Part shown: one piece after another, positions 56,804 through 64,000 of the stretch | How the letters are laid out: every line of letters starts with the position of its first letter | How positions within the stretch are numbered: the first letter of the stretch is position 1 | Assembly: GCA_030522415.1 (NCBI GenBank) | Contig: CM060118.1 | Span: 19,800,651-19,864,650, forward strand | Reading direction: 5' to 3' | DNA: 64,000 nt | Source of the DNA: Channallabes apus | Lineage: Eukaryota; Chordata; Actinopteri; Siluriformes; Clariidae | Translations under genes and position numbers: made by a program | The notes under the pieces: model-generated | What the model saw: the letters and a program-made list of their open reading frames with translations, nothing else | Told to the model about the DNA's origin: nothing | Database searches by the model: none

Positions 56804-58260
56804 ATGTTCAGAAACAGCTCCGATGACGTCAGTGTGTTTACGGAAGCGGTTGTGGGATTCATTGGGAAACTAGCGGATGATACCGTGGAGAAAAAGACTA
56901 TCAGAACATTTCCCAACCAGAAGCCGTGGGTGGATAAAACCATCCGCGACGCTCTGAGATCTCGCACCGCTGCCTACAACTCGGGACTTGCGTCGGGGGA
57001 CATGGACAGTGGTGTCAAAAGTATTCACATTCATTACTTGAGTAGAAGTATAGATACTAGGGTTCAAAAATACTTCTTTAGAAGTTGAAGTAGCAACCCA
57101 AGCTTTTTACTTAAGTAAAAGTTTAAAAGTACCGGTTTCAAAACTACTTAAAGTATAAACGTAATAGTACCGTGAGGGGCAACAAAAGCATTAAGGCCTC
57201 GCTTTCTGAGCATGCGACGTGGGGGGGGGACGGGGGATGGGAGGGGGGGGGGTTGGGCGTTGTGCGCGTTCTTATCATGCGACCGGGGGGGGGGGGGGGG
57301 GGGGGGGGGGAGGGGTTGCGCGTTCTGATCATAAAAATAGAGTAACGAGGCTATTTTTAAAATGTAAGGAGTAGAAAGTACAGATAATTGCTTAAAAATT
57401 TAATCCGGCTGAAAAAAATTACTCCAATAAAGTATAGAAATTTCTAATTAAGTAAGGTAACCTCGTTACTTGACACCTCTGGACATGGAACCGTACAAGG
57501 CTGCGTCATATACAGTAACGTGCGGAAGGCGATGAAAGAGGCGAAGCAGCTACGGGAGGAAACTAGAGAAACTGAGTGACTCTAGGAGCCTGTGGCAGGG
57601 ACTAAGGACAATAACGGATTATAAAGCACCAACATCTGGTATGACGAATGCGGACGCGACTCTGGCAGACGAGCTGAACACTTTCTATGCTCGCTTCGAG
57701 GCTGCAGCAAAAGACGCTAGCAATGCTAATGCTAGCGGCGCTAACGGCTGCAGACAGGACGACACTGCCGGCACCGGAAACGAGTTCATCATCACCGAGC
57801 ACGACGTGAGGAGATCCTTCAAGAGAATGAACACCAGGAAAGCAGCAGGACCAAACGGCATCTCAGGCCGTATCCTCAGAGCCTGCGCAGACCAGCTAGC
57901 ACCTGTGTTCACTGAGATATTCAACATCTCTTTATCTCAGTTGGTGATCCCCACATGCTTCAAAGAGTCCATCATTGTTCCTGTTCCGAAGAAACCCCAT
58001 CCTGCTTCCCTCAATGACTATCGCCCTGTAGCCCTCACCTCAGTAGTGATGAAGTGCTTTGAACGCCTGGTCAGAGACTTCATCATTTCTTCACTATCTC
58101 TCATCTCCTCCATACATCTCTCACTCATCTGGACACTCGGAGGGGGAATTATGTGAAAATGTTCTTCATCGACTACAGCTCTGCATTTAATACCATAATT
58201 CCCTCCACACTGACCACCAAGCTGGAGCACCTGGGACTCAGTTCATCTCTGTGTCAGTGG
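56804..58260 (+). pseudogene. LINE ORF2 remnant (linker and partial reverse transcriptase)
   Basis: 56804-57006 reads MFRNSSDDVSVFTEAVVGF and later FPNQKPWVDKTIRDALRSRT, the linker after the endonuclease. After the hAT insertion the frame resumes at 57487 (PYKAASY) with a frameshift near 57510. 57641-58156 covers the start of the RT (VRRSFKRMNTRKAAGPNGIS, VPKKPHPASLNDYRPVALTS), followed by out-of-family residues from about 58085, and then 58155-58260 has [12 protein letters not shown] and [11 protein letters not shown]. The GAPQG and YADD regions are deleted, so it has no polymerase core. Many changes relative to family expectation. Confidence 0.88.
57007..57481. mobile_element. hAT-type miniature element with long G runs
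   Basis: 475 bp. Ends CAGTGGTGTCAAAAGTATTC and, inward from the right, CAGAGGTGTCAAGTAACGAG. Flanked by a perfect 8-bp duplication GACATGGA at 56999-57006 and 57482-57489. Centre holds several G runs (57221-57229, 57243-57252) and one of 26 G at 57285-57310. It is related in its TIRs to 19801-20517. It has no coding frame. Confidence 0.93.
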
Positions 58261-59056
58261 ATCTCCAACTTCAGCTGAGCACACTATCCGCACCGAGCTC
58301 CCTGATCTGCACTCGATCTACAACAAGCGGTGCTGGATCAAGGCCAGGCAGGTAATGAAGGACCTCAGCCATCCCAACAATGGACTGTTCTCTCTGTTGT
58401 GGTCTGGGAAGTGATTCCGCTCCCTGAAGGCCAAAACAGAGAGACTGAGGAGGAGCTTCTTCCCGCAGGCGATAAGGTCTCTCAATCACAACACACCACA
58501 GGACTAATTACCATCTTTTTGTAACATCCAACACTGACTGGGCATTCATGGCCACTTTGGACACATTCATGCACATTGCACAATATATTTATATTTTTCA
58601 TCTATGGACCATTGCACAAGTCACTTTAAATAAGACATTTCACGAAGTCACTTTTTATGCATATTTGCACACCACAGCCATTTAAAAATTCTAAATTTCA
58701 GTTTTTGACAAATTTCTATTTTCTTTTCTATATTGATATTGTGCTTTTATATTGATATTTAGTTCTTATTTGTACAGTATATTTTACTTTTACTTTGTAC
58801 AGTACATTGCACTAGTTAATCTTATTTTTCTAACATATTTCTTTTATTAAGTATATTTTACTTTTGTACAGCATATTTTACTATTTTACTATTTTATTTT
58901 ATTTTTTAACATATTTCTTTTATTCATATTATTTCTTATGTATAAGCTTTTACTACTCTTTAAGGTCACTGGCAGTCGTATAAGCATTTCACTGCATATC
59001 GTACTGTGTATGACTGTGTATGTGACAAATAAAATAAAATTTGAATTTGAATTTCT

Positions 59057-60831
59057 AAGACAGCATCATTTACACGGATAACGTTCCTAAATGTTCCACC
59101 TTTTTTATTTATTTAGATTTGATTTGATTGAATTGCTTTTTATATGAGTATAGAATTCAATAGAATGTTCAGTAGGGCTAGACCTCCACTGCACAGTTCT
59201 CCACTGGGTTGAGGTGAATACTTAATCTGCCCCACTCTACCCGACTACATCGTGGACAGCGTGTGACAGGGGAAGTAGTAGGAGGGAGAAGCTGGCACCA
59301 GAAAGCATGTTGTGGTTAAGCAGAAATTAATCTGACATGACCCTGAGTAAACAGAAAAGCTGCTTCACTCCAGGTTACCATATGGCAGTGGCTCCAGCAC
59401 AGCGACCTGGTGGCTTCGACTCTACTGCCAGCAGGGGATGTTATGCTACCTGCTGTCCTTTTTGTTCGGTTTTGTTTTCACCGGCATCTCTCAAACTGTG
59501 ACAGGTACTGGCTAAGAGCAATAAGATGACAAGTTTACAGAAAAAAATGCACAGCACAGCCTGCAACACCTTACAACACTTGCACAGACTGTGAGAGAAC
59601 AGGACAGAGAATGGGGAAAGGGGACGAGTGGAAAGAGGAAGAATTTCTGAGTGTGTTGTCAAGGATGTGTATGCTGTTAGGGCTGTGTGCAGCAGTTCTT
59701 AAGTGAAATCGCTCAAGTGACCTGAGGCTATGAGCAGAGCAGCTGTTGAACCATGGGACTCACTTTAAAACCATGGCTGCAAATTATTGATGAATTGGTG
59801 TTTAAATGCCACAGAAAAAAATAGGACCTACACACACACCCCTGACTTTACTGTGACCCAGGCATTGACAATAAGTACTTTTTCCTCTATCGACACTCAG
59901 CACCCAGGACCAGATAATGATGGAAGCATGAATGTATGAATGTATTCATCTCCCAAAAAAAAAAAGCTCACATTCAGTGGGAAATATCTGCACTACTGCC
60001 TTGTATAAGTCCTACTCTAGTAACTAAGATGTTGGTTCCCACCACATGTAGAGAGAAATAAAAACTAGATCAGAGAGCAGATTTGTTTCAGTTCTCTGAG
60101 CAGTCCAACAATTTCTAATACAATAATGATGAAAGCTTGCTGTGTGAGATGGAAACCTGAATTAGATAGAAGTGTGGCAAAGGAATGTTGATGATGCCAT
60201 CACATTTTCATTTCCATTTCCATTTATACTTTGTTCCAAACCTACTGACAGTGAAGCAAGTATCATCCAAGCAGTATGAGGGTCAGCATACTGTAAGTTG
60301 ACAAGTTAGATCCATAGGCAGTTATGGTAAAGCAATAGAACTACAGTACAATGACAAGAGCTGCAATATTTTAAAAACGAGGTACTGTAAATTATGTAAA
60401 AACTTTCATCCAATATATATAAAAAAAATTCTAAAAACCCTTGGGGTACTTCTTTATGGTAGCAAGAGATCATGAAGAAAAAATCATTGTAGACAGTGGA
60501 TGAGATGGGGTGCAGGTTCAAATGAGTGACTAACTCCCAGCTGAAACTGAGCAGTTCAACTTATTAAACTTACAACCAATGTTGTAAGATGTGGAAAGAT
60601 GTAACATGCTGGTTGAAGACGAGTTGGTGCAAGCATATGTTAAATGGTCAGCCTGTAGGAAGCTGTAGTACACAGTGGGACAGATATGAGATGATGATGA
60701 TGATGATGATGAATCTGGACTAGGACTGGACTAGCTTTGCACTTAAACTGATAATCTTCCTGTTATGGAGAGGAAGTCTTTGATATCTTAGCGGTGATGA
60801 TTAGTTAGAGGCTTCCATGCATTATAAAATG
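59057..60831. other. noncoding DNA, nothing firmly recognised
   Basis: Unique sequence with (GAT)n at 60690-60712 and a T/A-rich part. The first 40 bp after the LINE resemble 54250-54290. No gene. Confidence 0.45.
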
Positions 60832-60833
60832 TA

Positions 60834-62455
60834 CAGTGGTGTGAAAAACTATTTGCCCCCCCTCCTGATTTCTTATTCTTTTGCATGTTTGTCACACAAA
60901 ATGTTTCTGATCATCAAACACATTTAACTATTAGTCAAAGATAACACAAGTAAACACAAAATGCAGTTTTTAAATGAGGGGTTTTATTATTTAGAGAGAA
61001 AAAAAAATCCAAACCTACATGGCCCTGTGTGAAAAAGTAATTGCCCCCTGAACCTAATAACTGGTTGGGCCACCCTTAGCAGCAATAACTGCAATCAAGC
61101 ATTTGCGATAACTTGCAACGAGTCTTTTACAGTGCTCTGGAGGAATTTTGGCCCACTCATCTTTGCAGAATTGTTGTAATTCAGCTTTATTTGAGGGTTT
61201 TCTAGCATGAACCGCCTTTTTAAGGTCATGCCACAACATCTCAATAGAATTCAGGTCAGGACTTTGACTAGGCCACTCCAAAGTCTTCATTTTGTTTTTC
61301 TTCAGCCATTCAGAGGTGGATTTGCTGGTGTGTTTTGGGTCATTGTCCTGCTGCAGCACCCAAGATCGCTTCAGCTTGAGTTGACGAACAGATGGCCGGA
61401 CATTCTCCTTCAGGATTTTTTGGTAGACTGTAGAATTCATGGTTCCATCTATCACAGCAAGCCTTTCAGGTCCTGAAGCAGCAAAACAACCCCAGACCAT
61501 CACACTACCACCACCATATTTTACTGTTGGTATGATGTTCTTTTTCTGAAATGCTGTGTTACTTTTACGCCAGATGTAACGGGACACGCACCTTCCAAAA
61601 AGTTAAACTTTTATCTCGTCGATCCACAAGGTATTGTCCCCAAAGTCTTGGCAATCATTGAGATGTATTTTAGCAAAATTGAGACGAGCCTTAATGTTCT
61701 TTTTGCTTAAAAGTGGTTTGCGCCTTGGAAATCTGCCATGCAGGCCGTTTTCACCCAGTCTCTTTCTTATGGTGGAGTCGTGAACACTGACCTTAATTGA
61801 GGCAAGTGAGGCCTGCAGTTCTTTAGATGTTGTCCTGGGGTCTTTTGTGGCCTCTCGGATGAGTTGTCTCTGCGCTCTTGGGGTAATTTTGGTCGGCCGG
61901 CCACTCCTGGGAAGGTTCACCACTGTTCCATGTTTGTGCCATTTGTGGATAATGGCTCTCACTGTGGTTCGCTGGCGTCCCAAAGCTTTAGAAATGGCTT
62001 TATAACCTTTACCAGACTGATAGATCTCAATTACTTTTGTTCTCATTTGTTCCTGAATTTCTTTGGATCTTGGCATGATGTCTAGCTTTTGAGGTGCTTT
62101 TGGTCTACTTCTCTGTGTCAGGTAGCTCCTATTTAAGTGATTTCTTGATTGAAACAGGTGTGGCAGTAATCAGGCCTGGGGGTGACTACAGAAATTGAAC
62201 TCAGGTGTGATAAACCACAGTTAAGTTATTTTTTAACAAGGGGGGCAATCACTTTTTCACACAGGGCCATGTAGATTTGAAGTTTTTTTTCTCCCTTAAT
62301 AACGTAAACCTTCATTTAAAAACTGCATTTTGTGTTCAATTATGTTATCTTTGACTAATAGTTAACGGTTTTTGATGAGCAGAAACATTTAAGTGTGACA
62401 AACATGCAAAAGAATAAGAAATCAGGAAGGGGGCAAATAGTTTTTCACACCACTG
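60834..62455 (-). mobile_element. nearly intact Tc1-like transposon, 1622 bp
   Basis: TA at 60832-60833 and 62456-62457. TIRs of about 216 bp (60834-61049 and 62240-62455) start CAGTGGTGTGAAAAACTATT at both ends and are very similar throughout, including inner GTGTGAAAAAGT blocks near 61028 and 62255. A single transposase gene lies on the minus strand. The length and structure are those of a complete Tc1 element. It is the least decayed DNA transposon in the window. Confidence 0.97.
61054..62076 (-). pseudogene. Tc1 transposase with one premature stop
   Basis: ATG at 62076 to the stop at 61054 is one reading frame of 340 codons, broken only by TAA at 61603-61605 (codon 158). N-terminus: paired-type helix-turn-helix (SGKGYKAISKALGRQRTT, 18-35), a GRPTK AT-hook-like linker (about 60) and a second helix-turn-helix region (about 75-120). 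Catalytic residues of the DD34E triad are D153 (LWIDE), D244 (LQQDND) and E279 (SPDLNSIEMLW). 34 residues separate the last two. Conserved GGGSVMVWGCF is present. The LWIDE context has Ile where Thr or Ser is usual. Without read-through the first fragment holds only DNA-binding parts. Confidence 0.95.
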
Positions 62456-62457
62456 TA

Positions 62458-63649
62458 TATGGTGCTTCATTCAATTAAAGGGTGTAAAAATAAAGAAAAC
62501 ACACCCTCAGCTATACAGTTCCTACTCTGGAACTCAGGACAGTCTGCTCAATCCTGGTCAGCAAATGAAGTCAATGTATGAAGTCAAGAAAGACAATGTG
62601 TACTGCAGGTGTTTGTGTGTCACATTGTTGTGCATATTTTTTATGACCCTAAAAGGGGTATTTTAACCCAAGATCTTCTACCTTAGGGAAAAGATGAGTC
62701 CAGGAAGAAAAGTATGTGGAGGAGGCATCTGATGTGATGCCTCTGAGACAGACATAAATTATGGGATAGTGCTTAATGAATATTAAAATTATGAATTTTG
62801 TATTATGGACTTTTTTTTTCTTTCCAATTTTTTTTCACATTTTCTTTGTTAATTAGTTCTATTACTATTCTAATTGGTATAGTTGTACTCATCGTGGACT
62901 ATGACAACATTATGAGGCTATTAAAGTAGATCCTCAGAGGGGGGACAACATGGTACAATCAACCAATCAGTGGTCGGCTTGAGAAATGAGCCTTGGAACA
63001 TTATCATTGTTTGATCTTTTGTCCTTGCTTGTCATTAGGGTTATCATAATATATCATCAATATCTAATAAATATTCATTGTTTCATTTTTAATCTAAAAT
63101 AAAAACAGACCAATTTCATATTCATTCATTTATTTAATATGAATATTTTCTCTAAAAAGATATATTTTCCAGAGAGTAAACTGCCACTGCACTTCTCCTG
63201 CCAGCATTCAGACCCTGAGCTGAAAAACCCACCCTCGTTAAACACTGTCAGAAATGCTGACTATTAAGGCAAACCAGACAATGTGCTAATTAGTACATTT
63301 GCATATGATCATGCAAATAAAAAAAGGGTGAGTGCAAAGATGGATTTGCATTTGTAACACAGTTAGGCTGTGCATGTAGAGCAGGCTAGTGTCCAGGGCA
63401 CATTTTTAGCGGACATGATGGAGAGATAGGTGCCATCAACACTTCACTTTTGGAAAAGATTAATTGCAGTCAGACATAATACAATTATGTTATTTTATCA
63501 AAATCAACTGTGTTTTTTTAACTTAACATTATCAAATTGTAATTTAGGAACCATTGTATAAAGGAGATGATATTTTAGTACATAGAGATCGCATAGTCAC
63601 AAAGCATAAATAAACGCATATGGATATACAACATATACGTACAGTACAG
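62458..63649. other. noncoding DNA, nothing recognised
   Basis: AT-rich unique sequence. 63180-63420 is high-complexity with TGCTAATTAGTACATTTGCA and CATGCAAATA-like octamer motifs, a possible conserved noncoding element. No gene. Confidence 0.4.
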
Positions 63650-64000
63650 TGGTGGGCAAAAGTATTAAGATAACATATGTCATGTATTCTCCTAAAACAG
63701 GTGATTTCACTAATTAGCTCCAGCCTATCTGTTTGAGGAGTTGTGCTAATGAACTAAAAAAAAAAAAAAAAAAACTTGTGAAAAATTGGCTATTTGACAA
63801 AAAAAAATGTAGGGAAATGGTGAAGAAAGCAGTAGATTTCTTCTGTACATGATCTTCAGGAAGCAATCAAGCAGGAATGATTGATCGAGTGACACCTAAG
63901 TACTTCAGACGTCTTTCTGACTCTATGCCCAGCTGGATACATCAGGTTTTGAGGAATTAAAGAACTTCCTAATAAATATTGATTGTTGTAATACAATTTA
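63650..64000 (+). mobile_element. deleted Tc1-like element, cut by window edge
   Basis: TACAGTGGTGGGCAAAAGTA (63646-63665) is a typical Tc1-type end. After a short AT-rich part, 63860-63990 resembles a transposase C-terminus (RLSDSMPSWIHQVL, then KELPNKY-like sequence after a frame break). The body is about 150 bp shorter than coding would need, so this is an internally deleted copy. The right end lies outside the window. Confidence 0.7.

Larger units (their letters stand above)
56795..59056 (+). mobile_element. defective non-LTR retrotransposon (CR1/L2-like group)
   Basis: 5'-truncated LINE with several deletions and a hAT insertion at 57007-57481. It has the linker before the RT, the first part of the RT, a short [11 protein letters not shown] block, the C-terminal domain (IYNKR and RSLKAKTERLR-like sequence near 58320-58470), then a long AT-rich 3' untranslated region. 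This ends in a polyadenylation-like AATAAAATAAA and (TTTGAA)n at 59029-59056. The tail, RT sequence and layout fit the Jockey-superfamily LINEs of fishes. The exact clade (L2, Rex1 or related) is not certain. Confidence 0.88.

Overview
The window looks like repeat-rich nuclear DNA from a ray-finned fish, probably an otophysan teleost and possibly a catfish. The evidence is the mix of repeats: Tc1/mariner transposons with ~210 bp terminal inverted repeats (TIRs), a Rex3-like LINE with a GATG-type tail, a tRNA-derived SINE ending in a GAAT repeat, fish-type hAT miniature elements and very many CA/GT, GA, TA and AAT microsatellites. The species call is an inference from family resemblance. I found no host protein-coding gene, rRNA, functional tRNA or CRISPR array. 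The window reads as intergenic (gene-desert) or long-intron DNA. One unsupported exon candidate is listed at 45119-45266.

Layout: 1-16 kb is mostly unique AT-rich DNA with a mariner relic (about 1.6 kb), several decayed SINEs and microsatellites. 16-20.5 kb is a mobile-element cluster: a 1.43 kb hAT element inside a SINE, a dead 1.47 kb Tc1 element, and a hAT miniature element that itself contains a SINE. 20.5-27 kb is unique DNA plus a dispersed repeat (23.2-23.9 kb) and a 0.9 kb TA-flanked miniature transposon. 27.3-29.2 kb holds a SINE and an internally deleted Rex3-like LINE, both set in an AAT microsatellite, then a Tc1 relic and a decayed SINE. 29-39.7 kb is mainly unique DNA with several high-complexity blocks that could be conserved noncoding elements, a recent 140 bp duplication, and a SINE between oppositely oriented AAT/ATT arrays. 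39.77-44.39 kb is a complete but non-autonomous Ty3/Gypsy-like LTR retrotransposon: 1494 bp LTRs in which I saw no difference, a 4-bp target duplication, a primer-binding site matching serine tRNA, and only fragments of protease and reverse transcriptase. 44.4-55.5 kb is unique DNA, microsatellites and relics. 55.5-59.06 kb is a nest of insertions: a Tc1-derived element carrying a LINE-tail fragment and a SINE, followed by a non-LTR retrotransposon carrying a hAT element with a 26-G run. 60.83-62.46 kb is a nearly intact Tc1 element whose transposase has one premature stop. A further Tc1-type relic runs off the right edge.

The elements form a datable order of insertion, because target-site duplications are readable at seven of them. 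The best leads are the deleted LTR element, the nested insertions, the one-stop Tc1 copy, the deleted Rex3 copy and the high-complexity noncoding blocks. All family names rest on recognition by eye. Conservation across species could not be tested.
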